Part shown: positions 23,038-32,132 of the stretch, in pieces
How the letters are laid out: every line of letters begins with the position of its first letter
Numbering within the stretch: position 1 is the stretch's first letter
Source: Pedobacter kyungheensis
GTDB taxonomy: Bacteria > Bacteroidota > Bacteroidia > Sphingobacteriales > Sphingobacteriaceae
Assembly (NCBI RefSeq): GCF_000812965.1
Contig: NZ_JSYN01000041.1
Coordinates: 1 to 38,987, forward strand
Direction: 5' to 3'
Length of the DNA: 38,987 nt
Program-made: the position numbers and the translations under genes
The notes under the pieces: generated by a model
Seen by the model: only the letters and a program-made list of their open reading frames with translations
Database searches by the model: none
Told to the model about the DNA's origin: nothing

Positions 23038-23694
23038 ATGTATCTCAAGTATTTATATCTGATCTCAATTGGTATTTGCTCAACCGCGGGGCTTTACCGA
23101 ATAGTAACATTAACAAAGCAGCTAAAAACGGTTGCTTTGTTATGTGTTTATACTTTGTTATTCGAATTTAGTGTCTTTTTCTTTAAGCAAAAATTTGGTT
23201 ATCAAGGAAATACATTGCCTCAGTATAACTTTTTCATTTTGGTAGAGTTCATGTTTTATGCCTATTTCTTTAAACAGATTATTAAAAATGTTTACTTACT
23301 TAAAACAATAAACTTATTCTTATTTATGTTTCCGGTGCTCTGGTATATATTTAGTTTTTACTGTTTTAATATACTACAATGGAGCAGTTATGCTTTTGTA
23401 TTTGGTGGCACATGTATTATCTTTTTTTCACTTATTTATTGCTACGAAAAATTAACATCAAACGAAACTACATCACTTTTAAATGAAGGCGAATTCTGGA
23501 TTGCTATAGGCTTAATTCTCTATTATACCTGCGTTGTACCGTATATGGGGATGTTTCACTATTTGACTATAAATTATGAACAGTTAGCTGTTAAGCTAAA
23601 AAAACTAAATTTAATAACAAATATTATTATGTATTTACTGTTTGCTTATGCCTTTTTATGCAAAACGATCAAGACCGGGAAATCCTCTTTGTAA
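23038..23694 (+). CDS. Multi-pass membrane protein next to a histidine kinase
   Basis: The protein has 218 residues with about six hydrophobic segments spread along its length (for example LLCVYTLLFEFSVFFF, FFILVEFMFYAYFF, WIAIGLILYYTCVV, NIIMYLLFAYAFL). It has no enzyme motif and I do not recognise the family. Its last 37 bases overlap the start of the histidine kinase gene in another frame, implying translational coupling. A reasonable inference is that it is a membrane sensor or accessory subunit of that kinase, whose own input region is a single helix. The gene is strongly AT-rich. Confidence 0.65.
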   Translation: MYLKYLYLISIGICSTAGLYRIVTLTKQLKTVALLCVYTLLFEFSVFFFKQKFGYQGNTLPQYNFFILVEFMFYAYFFKQIIKNVYLLKTINLFLFMFPVLWYIFSFYCFNILQWSSYAFVFGGTCIIFFSLIYCYEKLTSNETTSLLNEGEFWIAIGLILYYTCVVPYMGMFHYLTINYEQLAVKLKKLNLITNIIMYLLFAYAFLCKTIKTGKSSL

Positions 23695-24446
23695 TTATCC
23701 CCAGTATAATTATTTTTTTTGCACTCAGTAGTGCCATCGTTTTTTTTATGCTTTATTTTCAGAAAAGGAAATTTCAATATGTAAAAGAGAAGAACGAACG
23801 CGAAAAACAATTTGCGGAGCAATTGCTTCAATCGCGTTTAGAAATGCAGGAGCAAACTTTCGATAGCATTAGCCAGGAAATACACGATAACGTAGGGCAG
23901 TTGCTCAGTCTGGCAAGACTCCAGCTTAGCATTGCAGAGCAAAGTGAAATGAACGATAAAGGCTTACTCGCCGATATTAAAGGCAACATTGGCAATGCAC
24001 TGACTGATTTGCGCGATATTGCCAAGAGTTTAAGTACCAGTCGCATTCAACAGCTAACATTAATACAGGCGGTTGAACAGGAATTGCAGCGTATTGGTCG
24101 TTCGGGTACGATTAACTGTAGTGTTGAAGTAAGCGGTAACGAGCAAGCTATTGCAGAGCAAAAGAAAATCATCACCTTCCGTATTGTGCAGGAGAGCTTA
24201 CAAAATATATTAAAACACGCTGCTGCCACAAACATAGCTGTTGGCTTCGAGTTTTTAAACGAACAGCTCAATATCAGTATTGCCGATGATGGCATGGGGT
24301 TCAGCACAGATGAAAATATAAAAGCAGAAAGCGGCCTCGGACTTCAGAACATCATCAAACGTTCAGAACTGATCATGGGGAAAGCCACTATCAGCAGTAC
24401 CATAAATCTCGGAACAAAAATCATCCTAACCATCCCGTATGTCTGA
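23658..24446 (+). CDS. Sensor histidine kinase (HisKA_3 / NarL-type)
   Basis: The 262-residue kinase has one N-terminal membrane helix (about 9-34), a basic coiled coil (35-70) and a HisKA_3 dimerisation domain with phospho-acceptor His76 (SQEIHDNVGQLLSLARLQL). The HATPase_c domain shows the N box (ESLQNILKHAA, Asn183), G1 box ADDGMGF at 209-215 and G2 box GLGLQNI at 226-232. It has no periplasmic sensor domain, so the signal must come through the membrane helix or a partner. It shares eight bases with the response regulator gene and 37 with the upstream membrane protein gene. Confidence 0.92.
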   Translation: MQNDQDREILFVIIPSIIIFFALSSAIVFFMLYFQKRKFQYVKEKNEREKQFAEQLLQSRLEMQEQTFDSISQEIHDNVGQLLSLARLQLSIAEQSEMNDKGLLADIKGNIGNALTDLRDIAKSLSTSRIQQLTLIQAVEQELQRIGRSGTINCSVEVSGNEQAIAEQKKIITFRIVQESLQNILKHAAATNIAVGFEFLNEQLNISIADDGMGFSTDENIKAESGLGLQNIIKRSELIMGKATISSTINLGTKIILTIPYV

Positions 24447-25098
24447 AAATATTAAAAATATCGCTTTAGTTGATGACCATATCTTATTCAGAAAAGGCCT
24501 TGCGGCGCTCATCAGCTATTTTCCGTCTTACAAAATATCGTTTGAGGCGGCCAATGGAAAAGATTTCATCAGGCAACTTGGAATATATGGCGTACCTGAT
24601 ATTGTTTTGCTTGATATCAATATGCCCGAAATGGATGGTTACAGTACCGCTACCTGGTTACGCATTAATCATCCTGCTGTAAATGTACTCGCTCTGAGCA
24701 CCATGGATGCCGAAACTGCTATCATTAAAATGATTACCAATGGAGCACGGGGTTATGTGTTAAAAGATGCCGAACCTGAGGAGCTTAAAAGGGCTTTCGA
24801 TGAGGTAATCAGCAAAGGCTACTTTTACAACGACCTGGTGACACGGAAAGTGATGCAGTCGTTAAATTCTCTGGCTGCCCATTCTGAGATCTCGAGCTTT
24901 GTTAAACTAACCGAGCGCGAAATGGAGTTTCTGAAATATACCTGCACCGAAAAAACTTACAATGAAATTGCAGCCGAAATGTTTGTGAGTCCGCGTACTA
25001 TTGATGGCTATCGCAATGCTTTATGTGAAAAATTGCAGTTAAAAAGCCGTACGGGATTAGCACTTTATGCCGTAAAAAATGGTATTGTTAAAATTTAG
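24439..25098 (+). CDS. LuxR/NarL-family response regulator
   Basis: This 219-residue regulator has a receiver domain (1-125) with acidic pocket Asp12/Asp13, phospho-acceptor Asp59 (LLDINMPEMDG), and switch residues Thr87 and Lys109 (YVLKDAEP). The C-terminal LuxR helix-turn-helix (about 153-215: LTEREMEFLKYTCTEKT, EIAAEMFVSPRTIDGYR) binds DNA. It is the cognate partner of the overlapping kinase. Targets are unknown; the accessory genes just upstream are natural candidates, by position only. Confidence 0.93.
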   Translation: MSENIKNIALVDDHILFRKGLAALISYFPSYKISFEAANGKDFIRQLGIYGVPDIVLLDINMPEMDGYSTATWLRINHPAVNVLALSTMDAETAIIKMITNGARGYVLKDAEPEELKRAFDEVISKGYFYNDLVTRKVMQSLNSLAAHSEISSFVKLTEREMEFLKYTCTEKTYNEIAAEMFVSPRTIDGYRNALCEKLQLKSRTGLALYAVKNGIVKI

Positions 25099-25243
25099 CA
25101 GTAGCGGTTAGGTTAAAGCGGACTGATTAATATGCTAAATAATTGTTATACAGTAATTCTAAACTACAAGGCCGGCCAACTTTGTGCCAGCGATTTTTTG
25201 AATAATTAAAATAAAAACCTGATTTTTAAGCATACTTACCATT

Positions 25244-27670
25244 ATGCTTTCAATATCCCGGCTAATCGCTTTTTTATTGGTTTTGCTATGTGTATCTGCA
25301 AAAGCACAGGATGCTAAACTCGATAGTGTAGCTACAAATCTCAGTAATTACGGATTAAACCAGAGCCAGTCTGGGCTTTATGTTCATTTTGATAAGAATG
25401 TATATACCAACAATGATCAGGTTTGGTTTACGGCTTACCTGCTTAAAACCATAACGGATATGAAGCAGTATCACACACTGTATTTATCGCTGGTTAACAA
25501 TAAGGATAGCAGTGTTGTGTTACAACAGAAATTTTTAATAGATAAAGGTTGTTCGTTCGGGGCACTCACTCTTCCTGATTCTTTACCCGGTGGTGCTTAC
25601 CGTTTTGTGGCAAACACCAATTTAAAGGTAAACGGACAGCCCGACGGCGTTTTCATTCAGCCAATCACCATTAAATCGACTACAATAACAGCTTTAAATC
25701 AAACTATTTCTGTGTTTAAACCCTACGATGAGCAAACGCGGAAAGGAACGGTTTTGCTCAGGATTTTAACCAGTGATAACCGTTTTGTTGAGGATGCACA
25801 GATCAGGTATCAAATTGGTAAGGGGAAGCAAATTATGCAAACAGGAACAGCTAAAAGCAGTGTAATTGGCGAGCTAATGATCGATTATCCTGCCGACCAG
25901 ATTACGGCCGATAATAACGAACTTTTTGTCAGCATCAAAAAGGGAAGAGATACCAGTTATACCCGGTTTAGTCTACCGGTAAGGAATGCAAGCCCCTATA
26001 CCGTGAAATTTTACCCTGAAGGTGGTTATCTGGTTAATGGTTTGGTATCAAAAGTGGGTTTTGAAGTTAAAGATGCCGCAGGAGCAGCCCTTAAAGCCAA
26101 AGCAGTTTTATATGCAGATAATGAAATACTGGATACAATTGCTACAAATGCCATGGGGCTGGGTGCTTTTATGCTTCAACCGCAGTTAACCAAAAAATAT
26201 AGCGTAAGGCTTTTGACTGAGGAGAGAGAAAAGGGAATTCATGAATTGCCTGCAATTTTAAGCAAAGGGTTGGTGTTAACTTCAGGATCGGCGGTGGCCA
26301 ATAACGATTTTAAAATAAGGGTAGAAGGGAATACCGCTGCCAAAGTGCATTTGTTAGTGCATAATTTCTCTGATATTTTTCTGCAAACACCCTTAACTTT
26401 GACTGCCGGTATTCCTCAAAATGTTCGCTTCCAGTTAGATTCTGTACCTGTCGGTCTACAGGCTGTTACCGTTTTAGATAGCAATTACAAACCACTGGCC
26501 GAAAGGATTTTCTTCGCACATTACGATCAGATTAATACGGTTAATGTAGCTGCAGGGCAGCAAGAATATTTTACGCGCGATAGTGTAAAACTGAAGCTCG
26601 ATATTACAGATCGCGATAAAAAGCCGCTTGTAGGAATGGTTTCGATTTCCTGCGTGCAGGCCAACCGCATGCTGCTGGCCAACGAAACCAATATTGTAGA
26701 TTATTTTTACCTGCATAACCTGAAAGAATTTTCTGCAAATAGTTTTGGCCTGACCTACGCCGATACCGGTTATCTGGATGAATTACTTTTAATTAAAGGT
26801 TGGAGGAAATATAAATGGCCTGAAATTCAAATTAACCCGGGCGATCAGGGTAAGCAGCTTAGCAGTTTAGGATATGAGGGAACAATTACGCGGAGAAATA
26901 AGAAGCTTAATGTGCCGATGGGGCTATCGACAATTGCCGGAACCAACCTCAATTTTTTAAACACCGATAGTCTGGGGCATTTTAGCATTCCGTATTCCAG
27001 CCTGGTTGTTAACGAACCCCGGCTGTCGGTATGGTTAACCATGTCGACCAGTAAATACGACCAATACGAACTAAAAATTAACGAACCGCAAAGTGAACTG
27101 AAAAAGTACCTGAGGCAGCAAGCTTATGTACTGCCCAATACGAAGACCGGCACCATCAACGAAAATAACATGAGTATCACCTCTGCGGCGGGTATCAGGC
27201 TCAAAGATGTGATCATCAAAAAGGTAAAAGACGAAAGAACTGATTTTGCTAAAAATGCCTTCGCCAATGCTTGCGGAGATTATGTTTGCATGTATAATAT
27301 TTTAAATTGTCCGAATCACTTTGCGAACCCTGGTAACAAGAGCCCCATGAAAGGAGGGGTGTATAAAATTGCCGGCGGAACAGGAAGTACTGTTTACCAG
27401 GGCTGCGTAGGGCAGGAGCTTAAGCCCAATCTGGTTATCCTGCGCGGTATTAATCTTCCCAAAGAATTTTATATCGCTGATATAAACAATAAGAATGAAC
27501 CAATCAGTTTTGCAACGGTTTACTGGAATTATCAGACCTTAATTGATGGTGAAACCCCTGTGAGTTTTAACACCGGCGATCTTACCGGGAAGTTTAAGAT
27601 TATTGTTCAGGGGGTAACCGAAAAGGGTGTGGTTTATGGTGAGCAGGAGATTACCGTAAAAAGCCGGTAA
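25244..27670 (+). CDS. Large secreted protein with MG2-like domain
   Basis: This 808-residue protein has a signal peptide ending CVSAKA-Q near 21. Residues 45-135 (LYVHFDKNVYTNNDQVWFTAYLL) match the macroglobulin MG2 pattern of alpha-2-macroglobulin-like and Bacteroidota surface proteins. More beta-sandwich-like segments follow (FYPEGGYLVNGLVSKVGFEV, VKLKLDITDRDKKPLVGMVSISC). No thioester motif is seen, so it is not a classic protease trap. A cysteine-containing stretch at about 675-725 (CGDYVCMYNILNC) may hold disulfides. It is a single gene after the response regulator and convergent with the FadL-like gene; the terminator between them is shared. Confidence 0.7.
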   Translation: MLSISRLIAFLLVLLCVSAKAQDAKLDSVATNLSNYGLNQSQSGLYVHFDKNVYTNNDQVWFTAYLLKTITDMKQYHTLYLSLVNNKDSSVVLQQKFLIDKGCSFGALTLPDSLPGGAYRFVANTNLKVNGQPDGVFIQPITIKSTTITALNQTISVFKPYDEQTRKGTVLLRILTSDNRFVEDAQIRYQIGKGKQIMQTGTAKSSVIGELMIDYPADQITADNNELFVSIKKGRDTSYTRFSLPVRNASPYTVKFYPEGGYLVNGLVSKVGFEVKDAAGAALKAKAVLYADNEILDTIATNAMGLGAFMLQPQLTKKYSVRLLTEEREKGIHELPAILSKGLVLTSGSAVANNDFKIRVEGNTAAKVHLLVHNFSDIFLQTPLTLTAGIPQNVRFQLDSVPVGLQAVTVLDSNYKPLAERIFFAHYDQINTVNVAAGQQEYFTRDSVKLKLDITDRDKKPLVGMVSISCVQANRMLLANETNIVDYFYLHNLKEFSANSFGLTYADTGYLDELLLIKGWRKYKWPEIQINPGDQGKQLSSLGYEGTITRRNKKLNVPMGLSTIAGTNLNFLNTDSLGHFSIPYSSLVVNEPRLSVWLTMSTSKYDQYELKINEPQSELKKYLRQQAYVLPNTKTGTINENNMSITSAAGIRLKDVIIKKVKDERTDFAKNAFANACGDYVCMYNILNCPNHFANPGNKSPMKGGVYKIAGGTGSTVYQGCVGQELKPNLVILRGINLPKEFYIADINNKNEPISFATVYWNYQTLIDGETPVSFNTGDLTGKFKIIVQGVTEKGVVYGEQEITVKSR

Positions 27671-27675
27671 AACAA

Positions 27676-27707
27676 AAAGCGTGCTGTTTGGTAAACCAGC
27701 ACGCTTT
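27676..27707. terminator. Bidirectional terminator between convergent genes
   Basis: AAAGCGTGCTG at 27676-27686 pairs perfectly with CAGCACGCTTT at 27697-27707 (10-base loop). A-runs on one side and T on the other suit termination from both directions. Confidence 0.75.
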
Positions 27708-27728
27708 AAGTCTTGAAGTGTTTTTAGC

Positions 27729-29258
27729 TTAAAATCTTACGCCAAAGGTTAAGAAAACATTGTTTCTGTTGCTTTTAACATCGGCTACAGGTTCTGAGTA
27801 ATCATTCAGTTCGTAAGGGCTCGAATTAAAATTGGTTTTATAATTCTGATAAGCCAAATCGAAATAGTAGTTATCTACTCTGTAACCAATTCCACCGGTG
27901 AAATACTGGCCTTGGTAATATTTGTTATCACCACCTTTAATACCGCTTCCATTTACACCATAACCACCTCTTAAACTAATTTCATTGCTTACTTTTACTT
28001 CAGCTCCTACACGATAGTTAACAGTTTCTTTGTACGAATTCTTAATAAAATCGTTAGAGCTGTTAATGGTCGAAATATCTGAATTATTATCAGCAGAAAA
28101 ACGCATTGATGAATAATCTACATAATCCACATCAGCAGATATTAAAGCAGTACCGGCAATTACATAACTTAAACCAGCAGAAGCTTTAAGCGGTGTGCGT
28201 AAATTATAACTGAAAGTATAGTATCTGCTCGCATTATTCGAACTTGTTGGTGCCGTGGTGGCATTCCCTAAAGTATTTGCCTGTAAAGTTTCAGCAGTAT
28301 TGTCTTCCAGGTTCATCCATGTTGGTGTCTGGAAATTCAAGCCGATTCTTAACTCGTTAACAGGTCTGAAAATCATTCCCAGTTTTAAGTTAAAACCTCC
28401 ACCTTTTGTTTCCTGGTTTCTGAAATGCGTAAGGTTATAATTCTCATTTCCGTTATAGATCGGTACAGTTGCACCATCATCATACGAATTAAGAATACCA
28501 GATTCAGTAAAAGTAGCATCGCTGGTGTATTTTACATTTACGAAACTGGCTGTAGCACCGATGTAAACTTTGTTGCCAAAATTAAGTGCACCTGCCACAT
28601 TAAATTCAGAAGTAGAACCTAAACGTGCTTCATCCCAGTTTTGTTTAAAGGTGGCATTGTTATAAGGTTCTGCCGAATATTGATTCGGGAAAGTTGGCGT
28701 GTTTTTATTAATTAAATAGCTGTTATAAGCATCTCCGGCTATACTGTTGGAAGTACCATAATTATTAGCCTGGTCAACATAAGCATCCCTGATTGAGCTG
28801 TTTGTGTTGGTGCCATTGTAACTGATGTTATTTAAAAAATCGTTATTTCTGGTGTAACTTAAACCAAAAACACTACTTACCAGACCTTTACTTACATCGC
28901 TACCTTTCATTCTGGCAGCAGGGCTATAAAAAACAACCCCAAGGTTGTTTAGGTTAATCTGGCTTTTATCTGCTTTAATACTATTACCTAAAAAAGCACT
29001 TTGATTGGAAACACTATTAAATTCTGGCGTAATGCTAAACTCTGATTTGGTAAACAAGCCCAATCCGGCAGGGTTGGCATTGATCGAACCAATATCTCCA
29101 CCTACACCAATTTGTGCACCTCCCATACCTTTAAATCTGGCTGAAGAGCCGTAGTTGGTTTGAGAAAAACGATAAGCATCTGGTGCATAACTTTGGGCGT
29201 AAGCCGTTCCCATAGCAGCTACTGTAGCTACTAGCGAAGCTAAAATATATTTCTTCAT
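27729..29258 (-). CDS. OmpP1/FadL-family outer-membrane transport protein
   Basis: The protein has 509 residues with a signal peptide ending AYAQ near 22. The family's N-terminal signature is seen as SSARFKGMGGAQIGVGGDIGSINANPAGLGLF, the hatch region of FadL-like barrels. Alternating strands run to the end (NNVFLTFGVRF), which finishes with the aromatic residue expected for outer-membrane insertion. Family members import hydrophobic compounds such as fatty acids or aromatics. The gene lies 18 bases after the glycine-rich lipoprotein gene and is probably in its operon. Confidence 0.85.
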   Translation of the reverse strand: MKKYILASLVATVAAMGTAYAQSYAPDAYRFSQTNYGSSARFKGMGGAQIGVGGDIGSINANPAGLGLFTKSEFSITPEFNSVSNQSAFLGNSIKADKSQINLNNLGVVFYSPAARMKGSDVSKGLVSSVFGLSYTRNNDFLNNISYNGTNTNSSIRDAYVDQANNYGTSNSIAGDAYNSYLINKNTPTFPNQYSAEPYNNATFKQNWDEARLGSTSEFNVAGALNFGNKVYIGATASFVNVKYTSDATFTESGILNSYDDGATVPIYNGNENYNLTHFRNQETKGGGFNLKLGMIFRPVNELRIGLNFQTPTWMNLEDNTAETLQANTLGNATTAPTSSNNASRYYTFSYNLRTPLKASAGLSYVIAGTALISADVDYVDYSSMRFSADNNSDISTINSSNDFIKNSYKETVNYRVGAEVKVSNEISLRGGYGVNGSGIKGGDNKYYQGQYFTGGIGYRVDNYYFDLAYQNYKTNFNSSPYELNDYSEPVADVKSNRNNVFLTFGVRF

Positions 29259-29276
29259 CTTGTGTGTTTAAATTGA

Positions 29277-30290
29277 TTAACCTCTTCCTGCTCTTGATGG
29301 ACGTGAACCGCCGCCGCCACCACCGCCGCCGGTTGAACCACCACCGCCGCCGCCGCCACTTGATGGAGGAGGAGAGTAGCTAGGTCTGCTTTCGGTTCTG
29401 GCAGGAGGATTATAGCTTTCATTTCTTGTAGGCCTGCTGCTTTGAGGTTGAGGTGCATAATTATCGTTTCTGGTAGGTCTGCCACTTTGTACACCTTGAT
29501 TTTGAGTATAACCACCAGATGCCTGATTTCTTACCGGTCTGCCAGCATTGTTATTAGGCACATAAGAAACACCGCCATTCGGATTGGCTATACCAGATCT
29601 GCCTGGTCTGCCACCGTTAGCTGCGCCGCTTCCGTATCTAGGCACTCCACGATCATCGCTGCCTGGTCTTGGTCTGTAATTACCTCTGTTGGTATATACA
29701 CCGCCACCGTAGTAGCCGCCACCCCAGCCACCGCCGTAGTAACCGCCTCCGCCCCAACCGTAACGGTCGTAGTAAGAGTATGGTCCCCACGAGTTCCAGC
29801 CCCAGGGGTTGTTCCAGCCGTAGCCATAGTTGCCATAATAGAACGGGTTATTCCAGATACTGCCGTAGCCCCAGCCACCGCCAAATCCGCCACCCCAGCC
29901 TAAGCCGTAACCGTTGCTCCAGCCCAGGCCAAAACCTAAGTAGTTAGAAGCACCGTAGCTGTTGCCATAGTAGTAATTATCGAAATAGGGGTCGTAATAG
30001 CCCTGAAAGCTATATCCATTATAAAAACGGTTTATCCTCGATGCGTAATCCATATCGTAGTAAGGATTACTGGTGCCATAATATTCGTCGTATTCCTGGT
30101 TGTCATATTGTCCCTGGTTACGCGCCTGTTGTTGGGGCTGTACCTGAACAATTTCAACCTCCCGGGCCTTCGCCACGGAGTTATAAACATCATCATTTGA
30201 CTTGTTCTGAGCCAATTTTGATGTAGAGCATGACGCCACCAATCCTGCGGTAGCAATCATTACAATGGGGAGTAATTTAATTGGTTTCAT
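29277..30290 (-). CDS. Glycine/tyrosine/tryptophan-rich lipoprotein
   Basis: This 337-residue lipoprotein has cysteine 21 (LVASC) and a short charged segment with a run of Gln. Residues 65-200 are extremely rich in Gly, Tyr, Trp and Asn (NGYGLGWGGGFGGGWGYGS). The last 130 residues carry repeated SRPTRNE/GRPTRND motifs, Pro/Ser-rich sequence and two Gly runs. It is probably intrinsically disordered or forms aromatic-stacked surface material; similar proteins occur in Bacteroidota but I know no function. It starts an operon with the FadL-like porin. The GC-rich GGC/GGT codon runs explain large antisense open frames here, which I do not count as genes. Confidence 0.75.
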   Translation of the reverse strand: MKPIKLLPIVMIATAGLVASCSTSKLAQNKSNDDVYNSVAKAREVEIVQVQPQQQARNQGQYDNQEYDEYYGTSNPYYDMDYASRINRFYNGYSFQGYYDPYFDNYYYGNSYGASNYLGFGLGWSNGYGLGWGGGFGGGWGYGSIWNNPFYYGNYGYGWNNPWGWNSWGPYSYYDRYGWGGGGYYGGGWGGGYYGGGVYTNRGNYRPRPGSDDRGVPRYGSGAANGGRPGRSGIANPNGGVSYVPNNNAGRPVRNQASGGYTQNQGVQSGRPTRNDNYAPQPQSSRPTRNESYNPPARTESRPSYSPPPSSGGGGGGGSTGGGGGGGGSRPSRAGRG

Positions 30291-30421
30291 TGTGTTTATA
30301 TTTAGTTGTGTGTGTGCATGCGAAATCGGGATTTATTCAAATATAACTATTTAATTAGTAGCATAAAACAACAATTAAATAAATGATAATATTTTGTTAA
30401 ACTTTTGTAGGCATAAATTTA

Positions 30422-30429
30422 TAAATTTG
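30422..30429 (+). promoter_or_regulatory. Possible -7 box of proS
   Basis: TAAATTTG fits the Bacteroidota consensus TAnnTTTG and lies 51 bases before the proS ATG. TTTG words occur at 30404 and 30393 but neither at the ideal spacing. Confidence 0.3.
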
Positions 30430-30480
30430 TCCTCTAATTTTACATTTTTTAACATACAAATTACGTTCCAAATACATAAG

Positions 30481-31953
30481 ATGAGCAAAGAAATTACAAG
30501 CCGGGAAGCCGATTATTCGCAGTGGTATAATGATATTGTATTAAAAGCCGACCTTGCCGAGCACTCCGCTGTTCGCGGATGCATGGTTATTAAGCCAAAT
30601 GGTTATGCTATTTGGGAAAAAATGCAAGCAGTACTGGATAAAATGTTTAAAGATACAGGCCATCAGAATGCTTATTTTCCATTATTCATTCCAAAGTCAT
30701 TTTTTTCTAAGGAAGCTTCTCACGTTGAAGGATTTGCCACAGAATGTGCAGTTGTGACACACTACCGTTTAAAAAATGACGGAAGTGGAAATATTGTAGT
30801 AGATGAAACTGCAAAACTGGAAGAAGAACTGATTGTACGCCCAACATCCGAAACCATCATCTGGAATACTTACAAAGGCTGGATTCAGTCGTACCGCGAT
30901 TTACCTATTTTGATTAACCAATGGGCCAATGTGGTAAGATGGGAAATGCGTACACGCTTGTTTTTACGTACTGCAGAGTTTTTATGGCAGGAGGGACATA
31001 CTGCGCATGCAACTGCCGAAGAAGCGATTGAAGAAACAGAACGCATGTTGCATATTTATGCCGATTTTGCTGAAAACTGGCTGGCTGTTCCGGTAGTAAG
31101 AGGACGCAAGTCGCCTAATGAGCGTTTTGCAGGTGCTTTAGATACTTATTGCATCGAAGCCTTAATGCAGGATGGTAAAGCCTTGCAGGCTGGTACGTCG
31201 CACTTTTTAGGACAGAATTTTGCCAAAGCTTTTGATGTTAAATTTACTGGTAAAGATGGTAAGTTAGATCATGTGTGGGCAACCTCATGGGGAGTATCAA
31301 CCCGCTTAATGGGGGCTTTAATTATGGCACACAGTGATGATTCAGGCCTGGTTATCCCACCAAAACTGGCCCCAATACAGGTGGTAATTGTTCCGATTTA
31401 CAGGAATGATGAAGACCTTGCTAAAATTTCGGCATACGTTAACGAGCTAAGTATGCGTTTAAAAGGTATGGGTATTTCGGTAAAATATGATGACCGTGAC
31501 ACACAACGTCCGGGCTTTAAATTTGCCGATTACGAAATGAAAGGTGTGCCGGTACGTATTGCCATTGGTGGTCGCGATTTAGAAAATAAAACGGTAGAAA
31601 TTGCCCGCAGAGATACCAAAGTTAAGCAAACTGTACCGCAGGAAGGTTTGGATATTTATGTGGTTAAATTACTCGAAGATATTCAGCAGAGTATGTTTAA
31701 CAAAGCATTGGCTTACCGCGATGAGCACATTACAGAGGCTAATTCTTACGAAGAATTTCAGCAGTTGTTAGATACTAAAGCTGGTTTTATTTCGGCACAC
31801 TGGGACGGAACACCTGAAACAGAACAAAAGATTAAAGAAGAAACAAAAGCAACCATCCGTTGTATCCCTTTAGATAACAAACTGGAAGATGGCGTTTGTA
31901 TTTACTCAGGTAAACCATCTACACAAAGGGTGTTGTTTGCCAGAGCGTATTAA
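30481..31953 (+). CDS. proS: Prolyl-tRNA synthetase (short, archaeal/eukaryotic-type)
   Basis: This 490-residue class II synthetase attaches proline to tRNA-Pro. Recognisable parts are HSAVRGCMVIKPNGYAIWEK (motif 1 region), RWEMRTRLFLRTAEFLWQEGHTAHA (motif 2) and WGVSTRLMGALIMAHSD (motif 3), then an anticodon-binding domain and a zinc-domain-like tail ending RAY. It lacks the editing insertion of long bacterial enzymes, as expected for this type. ATG 30481 is chosen because the 29 upstream codons in the open frame do not resemble the family. It is divergent from the glycine-rich lipoprotein gene. Confidence 0.95.
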   Translation: MSKEITSREADYSQWYNDIVLKADLAEHSAVRGCMVIKPNGYAIWEKMQAVLDKMFKDTGHQNAYFPLFIPKSFFSKEASHVEGFATECAVVTHYRLKNDGSGNIVVDETAKLEEELIVRPTSETIIWNTYKGWIQSYRDLPILINQWANVVRWEMRTRLFLRTAEFLWQEGHTAHATAEEAIEETERMLHIYADFAENWLAVPVVRGRKSPNERFAGALDTYCIEALMQDGKALQAGTSHFLGQNFAKAFDVKFTGKDGKLDHVWATSWGVSTRLMGALIMAHSDDSGLVIPPKLAPIQVVIVPIYRNDEDLAKISAYVNELSMRLKGMGISVKYDDRDTQRPGFKFADYEMKGVPVRIAIGGRDLENKTVEIARRDTKVKQTVPQEGLDIYVVKLLEDIQQSMFNKALAYRDEHITEANSYEEFQQLLDTKAGFISAHWDGTPETEQKIKEETKATIRCIPLDNKLEDGVCIYSGKPSTQRVLFARAY

Positions 31954-31956
31954 TGT

Positions 31957-32110
31957 GAGATATGAGACTTGAGATGTGAGGCATTAGATTTGGATCTGGT
32001 ACCTCCTCTCATATATCCCTCTCAAATCTTTGAAAGTAAAATCGGATGTGATATATTAGACAATATACTTGAGGCATTAGATTTGGATCTGGTCTCAAGT
32101 CTCATATCTC
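31957..32110. repeat. Intergenic repeat: 17-bp inverted arms and 23-bp direct repeat
   Basis: GAGATATGAGACTTGAG at 31957-31973 is exactly inverted at 32094-32110. Just inside the arms, 31978-32000 and 32071-32093 are identical 23-bp direct repeats (starting GAGGCATTAGATTTGG), offset by 93 bases. The element fills the gap between proS and the PLP enzyme gene and looks like a structured, non-coding repeat cassette. Confidence 0.85.
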
Positions 32111-32132
32111 GCGTCTCAAAATCTTTATAATA

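Noticed and set aside
29442..29903. Long antisense open frame inside the glycine-rich lipoprotein gene
   Set aside because: It arises from repetitive GGC/GGT codons on the other strand, has biased composition and no homology-like features.
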